Source: Candidatus Lambdaproteobacteria bacterium RIFOXYD2_FULL_56_26 (GTDB taxonomy: Bacteria; SAR324; XYD2-FULL-50-16). From it: 64,000 nt of DNA. Both the position numbers and the translations under genes were made by a program. Within the stretch, counting starts at the first letter, position 1. Each line of letters begins with the position of its first letter. Below are positions 1 through 8,984 of this stretch, in pieces. Below the pieces are notes generated by a model. The model made no database searches. It had not been told where the DNA came from and was given only the letters and a program-made list of their open reading frames with translations. Location: assembly GCA_001783715.1 (NCBI GenBank), contig MFNF01000040.1, positions 21,108 to 85,107 on the forward strand, given 5' to 3'.

Positions 1-198
1 CTCGGTTAAGGCGAGGTCGGGGAAAACTTTTTTGGCAGATTGGGCAATTTGGTTTGTTTTTCGCATTCCATGGGCAAACGCTAGAGCCGGGACCCCACTA
101 AGGGGCTCGGCGGTTGTGCTTTGAAGATCATTCTGTGGCTTTCAAAGGCGCCTAGGCAAGAGAATTTACCGGCCACAGGTTAAACCGAGGAATAGGAA
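1..198. other. Left-edge region, no gene assigned
   Basis: No complete gene is visible. The minus strand is open from about base 147 to the left edge (49 codons, with an internal ATG at 66), and a plus-strand frame is open from base 2 to a TGA at 122. Either could be the end of a gene lying outside the window, and neither has a recognisable motif. The last bases carry a purine-rich ribosome binding site (GAGGAATAGGAA) for the gene starting at 199. Confidence 0.3.
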
Positions 199-1686
199 AT
201 GGCGAAGGCAAGTGAAATGGATCTGGACCTGGACTTGGACATGGATCTGGACGGGAACGAGGGCTCCGGTGACCTCGGCCTTGAGGATGACCTCGACCTA
301 GGCTCGGACCTGGGCACAGACATGGATCTGGGTTCGGATCTGGACCTTGGCGGCGACCTCGGCGGGGATGAAGAAGAGGCAGACTTTGGCTCCATGGGTG
401 GCGACGAGCCCCTGGATGGGGGAGATGACTTTGGCACGGACCTGGACCTGGGGGCTGAGGACGACCTGGATGCAGGTTCGTCCGGCAACGAGGACTTGAC
501 CGTGGACATGAGCGGCCTCGAAGACGAATTGGGTTTGGACGACTCCGATCTAGCCCCACCTTCCAAAGGTGGAGCGATCAAAGAGGTGGAGTCGGACGAT
601 GAACTGGACCAGGAATTGGCCAGCCTCAACGATGACTTGGTTTTGGACGAAAGCCTGGAAGTCCAGGAAGTGGAAGGGGCCGACGATGCGGAGTTGGCCT
701 TTGAAGGTGACCTGGGGGAAGAGGAGGACAGCTTCGGTTCCGCTCCCCAGACCGAAGAAGAGGAATTTGCCGAACCTCCGACCTTGCCCGAAGACACTCT
801 GGTGGACCTTTCGGACAGCGAGATGGAGCTTTCCAGCAATTCGGGCGAACTGTTGGAGGAAGAATTGGAAACCCCCCTGCCCGATGACTTGGACATGGGT
901 GCCGGATTTGAGGACGACCTGTCGAGCAACTTTGACGACGACCTGGGCTCGGCTGCGGTGGCGGAAGATTCGGTGGAGGAAACAGAGGAAATCGAAGCGG
1001 TGGAAGAAGTGGAAGACCTGGAACCGGTCCCGATGCTGGACATGGACGACAACTTCGACCTGGGCGACGAGCCTGAAGCGATCGATGAATTTGCCGCCTT
1101 GGAGGAAGAGGAACTGCCCCCTCCGCCCAAGGACTTTGAAACCCACCGGACCCCGGCCAAGCCGGCCAAACCTGCCGTTCCCGCCCCTTCTTTTGAGGAA
1201 GAGGAAATGGAATCCGGCTTTTCGGACCCCGAGGAGTTTGAATCGGAAGACCGCAGTGAAATGGCTTTTGAGGACCTGGAAGAACCCCAGGAGTTTACCC
1301 CGCAGATCCAAGACGAAACCAATGGCTTTGAGATTGAAGAGGCCCCCAAGGCCCAACGGATGAAGGTGGACCTCTCCCCTGAGCCGGTGGCCAGACCGAG
1401 CCTCAAGGTCCCCGGCCCCTCTTCCCAGCCCGCTCCGGGGGCCGAAGGGTTGGTGGGCAAAAACCTGCTGTACAAGATTCCCCACCAGTTGAAGGTGGAA
1501 ATCGGCCGGACCAATCTGACCGGGGAAGACCTGACCCGTCTCAATTATGGTTCGGTGATCGAGTTGGACCGCAAGGTCGGCGACCCGGTGGACATCGTTT
1601 TGGGCGGCCAAGTGATCGCCAAGGGCGAGGTGGTCCAGATCAACCAAGAGCAGTTGGGCGTTCGAGTGACTAGGATCGACTTTTAG
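199..1686 (+). CDS. FliN-like switch protein with long acidic N-terminal region
   Basis: The last ~80 residues (about 418-495) form a SpoA/FliN C-terminal domain: a short conserved beta-rich module ending in VRVTRIDF, as in flagellar motor switch FliN or type III secretion SctQ. The first ~400 residues are extremely acidic. Residues 8-65 are nearly a repeat of D-L-D/G-D-L units, followed by Glu/Asp-rich low-complexity sequence and a short Pro-rich linker. Ordinary FliN is about 100-150 residues, so this one is several times longer. It is followed after 9 bases by a FliM-like gene, so the two probably act together in a rotor-like or secretion C-ring. No other flagellar gene is in the window. 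The ATG has a purine-rich RBS. Domain assignment is fairly sure; the cellular machine is not known. Confidence 0.75.
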   Translation: MAKASEMDLDLDLDMDLDGNEGSGDLGLEDDLDLGSDLGTDMDLGSDLDLGGDLGGDEEEADFGSMGGDEPLDGGDDFGTDLDLGAEDDLDAGSSGNEDLTVDMSGLEDELGLDDSDLAPPSKGGAIKEVESDDELDQELASLNDDLVLDESLEVQEVEGADDAELAFEGDLGEEEDSFGSAPQTEEEEFAEPPTLPEDTLVDLSDSEMELSSNSGELLEEELETPLPDDLDMGAGFEDDLSSNFDDDLGSAAVAEDSVEETEEIEAVEEVEDLEPVPMLDMDDNFDLGDEPEAIDEFAALEEEELPPPPKDFETHRTPAKPAKPAVPAPSFEEEEMESGFSDPEEFESEDRSEMAFEDLEEPQEFTPQIQDETNGFEIEEAPKAQRMKVDLSPEPVARPSLKVPGPSSQPAPGAEGLVGKNLLYKIPHQLKVEIGRTNLTGEDLTRLNYGSVIELDRKVGDPVDIVLGGQVIAKGEVVQINQEQLGVRVTRIDF

Positions 1687-1695
1687 GTATCCCCC

Positions 1696-2652
1696 ATGGC
1701 CTTTGAAACTACCGTTCCCCTGGACCTGAGCCGGGGCGAGTCCATCACCTCCGGGTACTACACCCCTTTGGAAGTGGTGGTCAAAAACTACTTGAGCGAA
1801 CTGGAGTCCTACTTTTTTGACCAGTTCCACATTTCCTGTGTCTTTGACTTTCGGATCGACCCGGCGGGCAAGTTCCAGGAATACCTGGGCTCCATCGCCC
1901 AACCGACCCCGATTTTCGTGGTCAATTTTTCGACCTTAAAAGACGATGCTCTGCTGGTCATGGACAATCCACTGGCCAACCTGTTTTTGGAACGGGAAGA
2001 GCTAGTCCGGCAGGGCCGAGCGAAGGTGCCCAAGGGGTTTGCCGTGGACCTGGAAAACTACCCCCGGCTGGAAGAGGGAATCAGCCAATTGGTGGGCCTG
2101 TTCGCCAAGAGTTGGTCTCGGTTGCAAGACTGCGACCACCGGATCTCCAAGTTGGTCAGCCACCGGATCAAGGCCAAGATCATGGCCCCCGGCGAATCCT
2201 GCCTGAAGGTCAAGGTAGGGCTTGCCTACAAGGGATTTTCCAGTGGATTTGAATTCTGTTTTTCCGCCTTTGGGATGGACTTGTTTTTAAAATCTTATGG
2301 CCGCCAAGCCCTGCTGATGGGCGAACGGACCCAGCCTACCCCTAACTTGGAGCCGCTGCGCCGGTTGATCGAAACCGAAGCGGAGTATCAGGCCACTGCC
2401 GTTTTGGGAGAGTTGTACCTCTCTCGCCAGGACCTGGAGCGTTCCCTCAAAACCGGGATGGTACTGCCGGTCAAAAGTGGGCTCAAAGACCAAATCGCCG
2501 TGTTGGTCAACGGCCTGCCGTTGTTCTCCGGCGAGCCGGGAGAAAGCCTGGGCCACCAAGCGGTGCTGGTGCAGGGCAGGATCGATGAGGTTCGCCAAGA
2601 ACTCAAGCGCCAGCCCAAACCCTTTGCCAAAACCCACTACCCCAAGGGTTGA
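1696..2652 (+). CDS. Divergent FliM-like switch protein
   Basis: At 318 residues this matches FliM in length and layout. A CheC/FliM-like middle domain covers about residues 25-210 (motifs LGSIAQPTPIFVV and LVMDNPLANLFLEREELV, similar to the FliM stretch around the GG motif). A C-terminal SpoA-like domain covers about 235-310. FliM normally begins with a CheY-P-binding LSQxEIDxLL peptide; here the N-terminus (MAFETTVPLDLSRGES) lacks it. It lies directly downstream of the acidic FliN-like gene, so the two are probably co-transcribed and form one switch complex. Its 3' end overlaps the convergent thiE by 16 bases. Family assignment comes from reading the motifs, not from an alignment. Confidence 0.6.
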   Translation: MAFETTVPLDLSRGESITSGYYTPLEVVVKNYLSELESYFFDQFHISCVFDFRIDPAGKFQEYLGSIAQPTPIFVVNFSTLKDDALLVMDNPLANLFLEREELVRQGRAKVPKGFAVDLENYPRLEEGISQLVGLFAKSWSRLQDCDHRISKLVSHRIKAKIMAPGESCLKVKVGLAYKGFSSGFEFCFSAFGMDLFLKSYGRQALLMGERTQPTPNLEPLRRLIETEAEYQATAVLGELYLSRQDLERSLKTGMVLPVKSGLKDQIAVLVNGLPLFSGEPGESLGHQAVLVQGRIDEVRQELKRQPKPFAKTHYPKG

Positions 2653-3290
2653 CCTTGGGCCAGTCGAGCTTCGATCCGGGCTACCTGGGCCTTGAGGTCC
2701 GGGGCACCCAACAGCCCCTCAATCATAGCTACCGAACGTTGCCCGGTGTTTAAAACCTCCGGCAACCGTTCCCACTGGATGCCGCCAATGGCCACCTGCG
2801 GGAGGCCGATTTCTTTTGCCGTCCAAGCCAAAAACCCCAGTCCCGCTTCCGGTTCCTCCGGTTTGGAGGGGGTCGCATAGGCTGGCCCCACGCCCAAATA
2901 ATCGATCCCCAGACCCAACGCCGCTTGGGCTTGGACCCGGTTGTGGGTGGAGAGCCCCAACGCAACCTTAGGCCCCAACAGTGCCCTGGCCCGGGCCGGG
3001 TCCAGGTCCCCTTGGCCCAAGTGCAGGCCATCGGCACCGCTTAAAAGGGCCAAATCCAAGTGGTCGTTGACTACCACCCAAGCCCCTCTCTCCCTAGCCC
3101 AGGGGACCAATGCCAGCAGTTCGGCCCGTTGTTGTTCCCAGGGCAGGTCTTTACCGCGGTACTGGACCAACCGGACCCCCGCCTCGACCATCGCTTGGGC
3201 GCAATCCTGGTGGCTGGCCCAGCGGTAGCGCAGGTCGGTGATCCCGTACAGGTGCCCTTGGGCCAAAAACTGGGCCAGAGGATGAACCAA
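2637..3290 (-). CDS. thiE: Thiamine phosphate synthase
   Basis: Couples the hydroxymethylpyrimidine and thiazole moieties to thiamine monophosphate. The TIM-barrel family motifs are clear: LYGITDLR at the start, VQYRGKDLP, VVNDHLDLALLSGADGLHLGQGD, GLSTHN, IDYLGVGPAYATPSK and VAIGGI. I chose the TTG at 3290 because GGAGG lies six bases upstream and the protein (217 aa) then begins just before the first conserved strand; the open frame extends upstream to 3434 without family similarity. The gene is convergent with, and overlaps, the FliM-like gene and is divergent from the histidine kinase. No other thiamine gene is nearby. Confidence 0.9.
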   Translation of the reverse strand: MVHPLAQFLAQGHLYGITDLRYRWASHQDCAQAMVEAGVRLVQYRGKDLPWEQQRAELLALVPWARERGAWVVVNDHLDLALLSGADGLHLGQGDLDPARARALLGPKVALGLSTHNRVQAQAALGLGIDYLGVGPAYATPSKPEEPEAGLGFLAWTAKEIGLPQVAIGGIQWERLPEVLNTGQRSVAMIEGLLGAPDLKAQVARIEARLAQGQPLG

Positions 3291-3369
3291 AATGAACCTC
3301 CAGAGAAGTTGCTTCTGTTTTACGGTTGAATAGGTTAGTCTGACTGCAAACCTTCCAACCCCACTGTAA

Positions 3370-5577
3370 ATGCCGGTTGAACTTCCACCACTTGAGCCTT
3401 TTGCCAAAGAAGGCCAAACCCTAGAATCCGCCAAAAAGCGGGTTTTAGAAGGGAAAGTTACGCCCGAGGCCTACCAAGAACTGTTGGAAGCCTACGACAA
3501 GCTTTACCGGCAGTTTTCCCAGATGGTCAACATCAACGACCAAAGGCAGGCCGAATCCAGGGAGATCAAGGCCAAGCTGGAAGAGGAACTGGAGCTGCGC
3601 AGGGCGGCGGAAAAACAGTTGCAAGCCCAAGAGGCCGAACTGAAACAGGCCAAGGAGCTGGCCGAGCAGACCTTGGCGGAACGGGCGATGTTTTTTGCCT
3701 CCATGAGCCATGAAATACGGACCCCCTTGGCCGGGGTCGTAGGTTGCGCCACCCACCTCCTGCACACCGAGGTCACCCAAGACCAAAAGGATTTTTTGGG
3801 CACCATCCTCACCTCCTCGAACATCCTGATGAGGTTGATCAACGATCTCTTGGACCTGAGCAAGATCGAGGCCGGTCAACTGGCCTTGGAATCCCAGCCT
3901 ATCGACCTGGAGGTCCTTCTTGAGGAGGTGATTGAACTGGTGGGCGTGGCGGCGGCGGACAAGGGGCTGGAGCTGATTCCCCAGGCCCAGGCTCTGCCCT
4001 TGGTCCGGGGGGACCAGACCAGGTTGGTCCAGGTGCTGGTGAATCTGGTTTACAATGCCATCAAGTTTACCCCCCAAGGACAGATAGAGCTGGGGGCGGA
4101 ACAAGCGGGGGAGGAGTTGCGCTTTTGGGTCAAGGACACCGGAGTCGGAATCCCCCCGGAGCAGCAAAAGAACCTGTTTGCTCCGTTCAAACAGGCCGAC
4201 AATTCGGTCGCCCGCCGGTATGGCGGCACCGGGCTGGGGCTCTCGATCTGCAAAAAGCTGGTGGAACGGTTTGGCGGTAGGATTTGGTTTGAAAGCGATG
4301 TCAAGCAAGGGACGACTTTTTGTTTCACCCACCCCCTGGAGGTTGTCGGTCCCAAGCCGGAGCCCTTTTCCCCCAAGGCGTTGGCCGGAAAAAGGCTGTT
4401 GCTCCTGGAGCCCAACCTTGCACTCCAAACTTGGCTGTTGGGGCTTTGCCAAAAGGCGGGGCTGGCGGCTACCGGTTGCGCCGAGCTAGGCCAAATGGAA
4501 GGATGGCTCGCCAGCTCGCAGCCTTTTGACCTGTTGGTGATCGACAAGACCACACTGGCTGGTCCTTTGAGAGGAGGGTTGGCCTCGTCGTTCTCCCGAT
4601 TGCCCAAGTTGTTCCTGGAACTCCCCCACAATCACAATAAGGAGAGCGGCGAAACCGGCACGACCAATGAACAACGGTTGTTGAAGCCGATCAAGTCCCG
4701 TCCCTTTTTGAGCGCCTTGGAACAACTGCTCCAAGGTCCCTCGACCCCAGAGCCCAAAAACCTGGGCGGTCCGTTGCCCAACTTGGCCTTGGAGTTTCCC
4801 TTTACGGTTCTGGTGGCCGACGACAACGAGATCAACCTTAAGGTAACCCAAAGTGGATTGAAGCTCTTGGGTTATGACTCGGAGGAAGCGACCAACGGGG
4901 TCGAGGTGATGGAACGGTTGGCGGAACGGGAATTCGACCTGATCTTCATGGACATGGAAATGCCCGAAATGGACGGGCTGGATACCTGCCGGATCATCCG
5001 GCAATCCTGGCCTTCCAAGGTCAGGCCTTTGATCATCGGACTCAGCGCCAACAGCGCCCCGGTGCACCGGCAAGTCTGCCTGGACCACGGGATGGACGAC
5101 TTTGTCACCAAACCCCTGCCACTCGCAAAACTTGGCCATCTGTTGGCCAGTTGGGGCGCAAAGGCCAAAGGGGACCCGCTCTTCCGGTTTGTCGCCTTGC
5201 AGCAGGACTATGAGACTTTTGAAGAATTCATGTTGTTGGACCTGCCCTTTGTTGAAACCCTCAAGCGGGGCTACAGCATAGAATTGTTGGAACATCTTGC
5301 CGAGCTTTTCCAAAAGGAACTTGCCAATGCGGGGCCAAAATTCCGGGAACTGCTTGGAAACCGCCGGTGGGAGGAGCTCTGCTCCTTGGCTCACAAGTAC
5401 AAAGGCTCCTGCTATAATTTGGGTGCTTCGAGGTTGGGGAATATCCTCGCCCAAATCGAAGCCCTGGCCCGAGAGGGCAAAGGGGAACCCTTGCCCGGTC
5501 TGCTGGAGAATTTTGACCACAACTTTGCCCCCACCTTGGCCAAAGTTGCAGCCGCCTTCTTGGTGCCCAAGGATTGA
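3370..5577 (+). CDS. Hybrid sensor histidine kinase with receiver and HPt domains
   Basis: A 735-residue phosphorelay protein without an obvious membrane or sensor domain. Residues ~35-110 are helical, probably coiled coil. HisKA follows with the H-box FFASMSHEIRTPL (His114), then a HATPase with N-box NAIKFTP, DTGVGIP and GGTGLGLSICKKL. A weak first receiver follows (LLLEPN instead of an acidic pair), then a complete receiver (VADDNEIN, phospho-Asp528 in FMDMEMPEMDG, Lys in FVTKPL). The HPt domain carries His675 in LAHKYKGSCYNLGA. The layout is BarA/ArcB-like. Input probably comes through the coiled coil or a partner protein; no response regulator gene is adjacent. It lies upstream of ftsQ, with a gap of about 130 bases. 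Confidence 0.92.
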   Translation: MPVELPPLEPFAKEGQTLESAKKRVLEGKVTPEAYQELLEAYDKLYRQFSQMVNINDQRQAESREIKAKLEEELELRRAAEKQLQAQEAELKQAKELAEQTLAERAMFFASMSHEIRTPLAGVVGCATHLLHTEVTQDQKDFLGTILTSSNILMRLINDLLDLSKIEAGQLALESQPIDLEVLLEEVIELVGVAAADKGLELIPQAQALPLVRGDQTRLVQVLVNLVYNAIKFTPQGQIELGAEQAGEELRFWVKDTGVGIPPEQQKNLFAPFKQADNSVARRYGGTGLGLSICKKLVERFGGRIWFESDVKQGTTFCFTHPLEVVGPKPEPFSPKALAGKRLLLLEPNLALQTWLLGLCQKAGLAATGCAELGQMEGWLASSQPFDLLVIDKTTLAGPLRGGLASSFSRLPKLFLELPHNHNKESGETGTTNEQRLLKPIKSRPFLSALEQLLQGPSTPEPKNLGGPLPNLALEFPFTVLVADDNEINLKVTQSGLKLLGYDSEEATNGVEVMERLAEREFDLIFMDMEMPEMDGLDTCRIIRQSWPSKVRPLIIGLSANSAPVHRQVCLDHGMDDFVTKPLPLAKLGHLLASWGAKAKGDPLFRFVALQQDYETFEEFMLLDLPFVETLKRGYSIELLEHLAELFQKELANAGPKFRELLGNRRWEELCSLAHKYKGSCYNLGASRLGNILAQIEALAREGKGEPLPGLLENFDHNFAPTLAKVAAAFLVPKD

Positions 5578-5706
5578 CAAGATTCGCCCTCTATGGGACT
5601 TTGGTCCGGTAAAAACAGACCAGGAAAGCCCCAAGGCCAAAGTCCGGCTTCGGTGGCCGGGACTTGGGTCCTGCTGCCCTTACCCCTCTTTCGATCCACC
5701 GACCCC

Positions 5707-6498
5707 ATGAAGGATTACACCCCCCTGGGTAACCAAGGCCCCGGACCGAAAAAAAAAGGGCTTGGACCCCAGGGTGCGACTTTGGACTGGCTCTCTCGAT
5801 TTTTGACCTTGGCGGGGTTGTTGCTCATCCTGGTGCCCTTGGTTTGGGCTCCCTTTTACCTCTCTCGGCCACTGCGGGCCATTGCGGTCGAGGGCAACCG
5901 GGTCTTGAGCGCCCAGGAGGTGGCCGCCCGGCTGCGTATGGAGCCCAGCCCCCTTTGGATCGGCCTGGACCCTTATGAACTGGAAACCCAGATTTTGGAA
6001 GAACCCTGGGTTCAGTCGGTCAACATCAAAAAAACCAGTACCCTGGGCCTCTTGGTTGCGGTGACGGAACGGCAACCGGTGGCCTATTTTAAGGCCCAAA
6101 ACGGCCTGTTTCTCTTGGATTCGGACCAAATGGTCCTGGTCCGGCCCTCCCTGTGGGGCGGATGGGACCTGCCGGTTTTTACCGATTTGAACCTCAAGGT
6201 GAACGCCGGAGACAAACTGGTCTCCTCGGGGGTTTACCGGGCTTTGGAGTTGACCAAACTGCTCGACCAAGACCCGGTGCTGCCCCTTTCGGCGGTCAGC
6301 GAGTTTTTGGTGGGCGACCCGATGAACCTGAGCTTGATCACCCAGCCGGGCGGGCTGGAGGTGCGTTTGGGTTTTGAAGGATTGGAAGAAAAATTGGCCC
6401 GACTCCACCAAGCCAGCGGGGAGATAAAAAAACGGGAAGATCGGCTGGCCTACATCGACCTCAGACATCCCCAAGGGATCGTGATCAAACGAAAGTAA
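5707..6498 (+). CDS. ftsQ: Cell division protein FtsQ/DivIB
   Basis: Bitopic divisome protein of about 263 residues. It has a basic cytoplasmic tail (GPGPKKKGLGP), one transmembrane segment (FLTLAGLLLILVPLVWAPF), a POTRA domain starting RAIAVEGNRVLSAQEVAARL, and the FtsQ domain with EEPWVQSVNIKKT and LLVAVTERQPVAYF. I placed the start at ATG 5707 because the open frame upstream to 5593 has no family character. It is separated by one base from argD. FtsQ normally lies between ddl/murB and ftsA-ftsZ; none of those is here, so this is an isolated copy. Confidence 0.82.
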   Translation: MKDYTPLGNQGPGPKKKGLGPQGATLDWLSRFLTLAGLLLILVPLVWAPFYLSRPLRAIAVEGNRVLSAQEVAARLRMEPSPLWIGLDPYELETQILEEPWVQSVNIKKTSTLGLLVAVTERQPVAYFKAQNGLFLLDSDQMVLVRPSLWGGWDLPVFTDLNLKVNAGDKLVSSGVYRALELTKLLDQDPVLPLSAVSEFLVGDPMNLSLITQPGGLEVRLGFEGLEEKLARLHQASGEIKKREDRLAYIDLRHPQGIVIKRK

Positions 6499-6499
6499 C

Positions 6500-7717
6500 A
6501 TGGAAAAGACAAAAGCACTTTTAGAGCGGTACAAAAAAGTCATGGTGCCCAACTATGCACCGATGGAATTCCTTCCGGTTTCGGGTCAAGGGACCTGGAT
6601 GACCGATGTGGAGGGCCGCAGAGTCTTGGACATGGCTGGGGGGATTGCGGTTTTGGGCCTAGGTCATTGCCCGGGCGAAGTGGTGGCGGCGCTCAAAGAG
6701 CAGTCGGAAAAACTCTGGCATGTGTCCAACTACTTTGCCAACCTGCCGCAGATTGAACTGGCCGAGTTGCTCTGCCAATTGACCGGGTTTGAGAAAGTCT
6801 TTTTTGCCAACTCCGGTTCGGAGGCCAACGAAGCGGCCCTCAAACTGGCAAGGAGGTACGCCTTCGACAAGCTGGGGCCGGAGAAAAACCAGATCCTTTC
6901 CTTCCACAAAAGCTTCCATGGCCGGACCTTGTTTACGGTCACCGCCGGGGGGCAGGAATCCTACCGCAAGGGCTTTGGCCCTTTGCCGCCCCAAATGGTC
7001 TATGGCCATTACAATGACTGCAAGGACCTGGAGAAGTTGGTTGGCGACCAGACCTGTGCGATCATCATGGAGCCGATCATGGCCGAAGGGGGGGTTTATC
7101 CGGCGACCGCCGAATTCGCCCAAACCGCAAGGGCCTTGTGTGATAAGTTCGGAGCGCTGTTGATCTTTGACGAGGTCCAGTCCGGGGTAGGCCGAACCGG
7201 CAGCCTGTATTGTTACCAACAATTGGGGGTGGAACCGGATGTCTTGACCAGCGCCAAGGCCTTGGGCTCGGGCTTCCCGGTCAGCGCCATGATGACCCGA
7301 GACCGGTTTGCCCAGACGCTCCAGCCCGGAACCCACGGTTGCACCTTTGGGGGCAACCCGTTGGCCTGTGCCACCGCCAAGGCGACCTTGGAACTCATCT
7401 CCAAACCGGAGTTGCTGGCCAACGTCCGGGACCGGGGGGCGCAACTGGTAGCAGGGCTGCACAAGCTCAACGACCGGTACCAACTCTTTGGCCAAGTCCG
7501 GGGCCTGGGGCTTTTGGTGGGTGCCGAACTCAACGCCACCTACCAAGGCAAAGCCAAGGCCTTTGTGAACAAAGCCCTGGCCCAGGGCCTGTTGCTCCTG
7601 GTGGCCGGGCCCGATGTGTTGCGCTTTGCCCCTTCCTTGGCGATCAGCCAGGCAGAAGTGGCTTTGGGCTTGGAACTGCTGGAAAAAGGGATCATCGAAA
7701 CCCTCAAGGAGTTATGA
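6500..7717 (+). CDS. argD: Acetylornithine aminotransferase
   Basis: PLP-dependent class III aminotransferase of 405 residues, the usual ArgD length. It converts N-acetylglutamate semialdehyde to N-acetylornithine in arginine synthesis and may also serve in lysine synthesis. Visible motifs: DMAGGIAVLGLGHCP, FFANSGSEANEAALKLAR, FHKSFHGRT, LIFDEVQSGVGRTG and the PLP-lysine segment LTSAKALGSGFP, then GTHGCTFGGNPLA. The ATG is one base after ftsQ, and the stop overlaps the prfB start (ATGA), suggesting one transcription unit. Confidence 0.93.
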   Translation: MEKTKALLERYKKVMVPNYAPMEFLPVSGQGTWMTDVEGRRVLDMAGGIAVLGLGHCPGEVVAALKEQSEKLWHVSNYFANLPQIELAELLCQLTGFEKVFFANSGSEANEAALKLARRYAFDKLGPEKNQILSFHKSFHGRTLFTVTAGGQESYRKGFGPLPPQMVYGHYNDCKDLEKLVGDQTCAIIMEPIMAEGGVYPATAEFAQTARALCDKFGALLIFDEVQSGVGRTGSLYCYQQLGVEPDVLTSAKALGSGFPVSAMMTRDRFAQTLQPGTHGCTFGGNPLACATAKATLELISKPELLANVRDRGAQLVAGLHKLNDRYQLFGQVRGLGLLVGAELNATYQGKAKAFVNKALAQGLLLLVAGPDVLRFAPSLAISQAEVALGLELLEKGIIETLKEL

Positions 7718-8830
7718 GCTTAGAAAAGACCAAAGCCCGCATTGGCGAGATCCGAGAGAGAGCGGAAACTCTCCGGGGGTACCTTTGACTTGGGTCGAAA
7801 GCAGGCTAAGCTCGAAGAACTGGAATTCCAAACCGCCCAAGACCGGTTTTGGCAAGAGCCCCAAGAGGCCCAGGCCTTGGTCCTCAAACAGGTTTCCGGC
7901 CTCAAGGACGAACTGGCCCGCTGGGAGGCGATCGAACGGGCACTGAGCGATGCGGATTCAGCGGTCGAGCTTTTGGAGTTGGAAGAAGAGGCGGGCCTCC
8001 TGGCCGAAGCCAAGGTGGTGCTCGACCAAGCGGAGGGACGGATCCGGGATTTTGAACTCAAACACCTTTTGGCGGGCAAACACGACCGAGCCGGGGCGAT
8101 GGTGACCATCAACTCCGGGGCTGGTGGAACCGAGTCGATGGACTGGGCCTCAATGTTGATGCGGATGTACCAACGTTGGGCGGAGTCCCAAGGGGCCGGG
8201 GTCACCGTCTTGGACCTCCAGTTGGGCGAAGAGGCGGGGATCAAAAGCGCAACCTTGCTGCTGGAAGGGGAATACTTGTACGGCAAGCTCAAGGCAGAAG
8301 CCGGGGTACACCGTTTAGTCCGTATCTCTCCTTTTGACTCCAACAAACGTCGGCACACCAGTTTTGCTTCCGTTTCGGTGTATCCCGACCTGGACAACGA
8401 AATCGAAGTGGAGATTAGGGAGCCGGACCTGCGGATCGACACCTTCAGAAGTTCGGGAGCCGGGGGACAGCACATCAACACCACCGATTCGGCCATCAGG
8501 ATCACCCACCTTCCCTCGGGGATCGTGGTCCAATGCCAAAATGAGCGGAGCCAACACAAAAACAAGGCCACCGCCATGAAAATGCTCAAGGCCGCACTTT
8601 ACGAGCGGGAGGAACAAAAAAGGATCGAAGAGGCCGCCAAAGGGCAGCCGGAGAAAAAAAAGATCGAATGGGGCAGTCAGGTCCGTAGTTACGTCCTGCA
8701 CCCCTACCAGCTGGTCAAGGACCACCGGACCGACTTTGAAACCAGCCAGTCCCAAAAGGTCCTGGACGGCGAATTGGACGGGTTCATCGAAGCGACCCTC
8801 AACTTTATGGCCAAAACCAACGAGGTCTAG
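7714..8830 (+). CDS. prfB: Peptide chain release factor 2 (programmed +1 frameshift)
   Basis: RF2, recognising UGA and UAA. Frame 1 starts at ATG 7714 and encodes 24 residues ending RGYL before an in-frame TGA at 7786. A +1 shift at CTT-TGA-C continues into the second frame (DLGRKQAKLEELEF...), giving about 371 residues. The stop-codon-reading SPF motif (RISPFDSNKRR) and the peptidyl-tRNA hydrolysis motif GGQ (SSGAGGQHINTTDSA) are intact. The start overlaps the argD stop. The frameshift is the classical autoregulation by RF2 concentration, not an error. Confidence 0.96.
7774..7790 (+). promoter_or_regulatory. prfB: prfB programmed +1 frameshift site
   Basis: An internal Shine-Dalgarno-like CGGGGG (7774-7779), three bases, then the slippery CTT TGA C (7783-7789). 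The arrangement and 3-nt spacing equal the well-known E. coli site. Low RF2 lets ribosomes pause at UGA and slip +1 to read GAC. Confidence 0.95.
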
Positions 8831-8914
8831 CCTGCCGGTGGGGCAAAGAAACGGGTTGGACGGGCCTGGGGTCTGAGCAATGTCCCCCGGATCGGGCCGA
8901 CCGAAGATTTCCCC

Positions 8915-8944
8915 TTGACAGTTTTTGGCTCAGGTCCCTATAAG
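8915..8944 (+). promoter_or_regulatory. Sigma-70-type promoter of rplU-rpmA
   Basis: A perfect TTGACA (8915-8920) is followed, after 18 bases, by TATAAG (8939-8944). It lies about 40 bases upstream of the rplU start, where a ribosomal protein promoter is expected. Confidence 0.7.
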
Positions 8945-8984
8945 TACAGTTTCAGCTTTAACCCATTAGCAGAGCGATACCCCC

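Noticed and set aside
180..1544. Minus-strand Ser/Arg-rich open frame opposite the FliN-like gene
   Set aside because: Low-complexity reverse reading of Asp/Glu codons; no RBS and no protein-like content.
7714..7788. prfB as a broken gene
   Set aside because: The in-frame TGA is part of the standard RF2 frameshift site, so the gene is intact.
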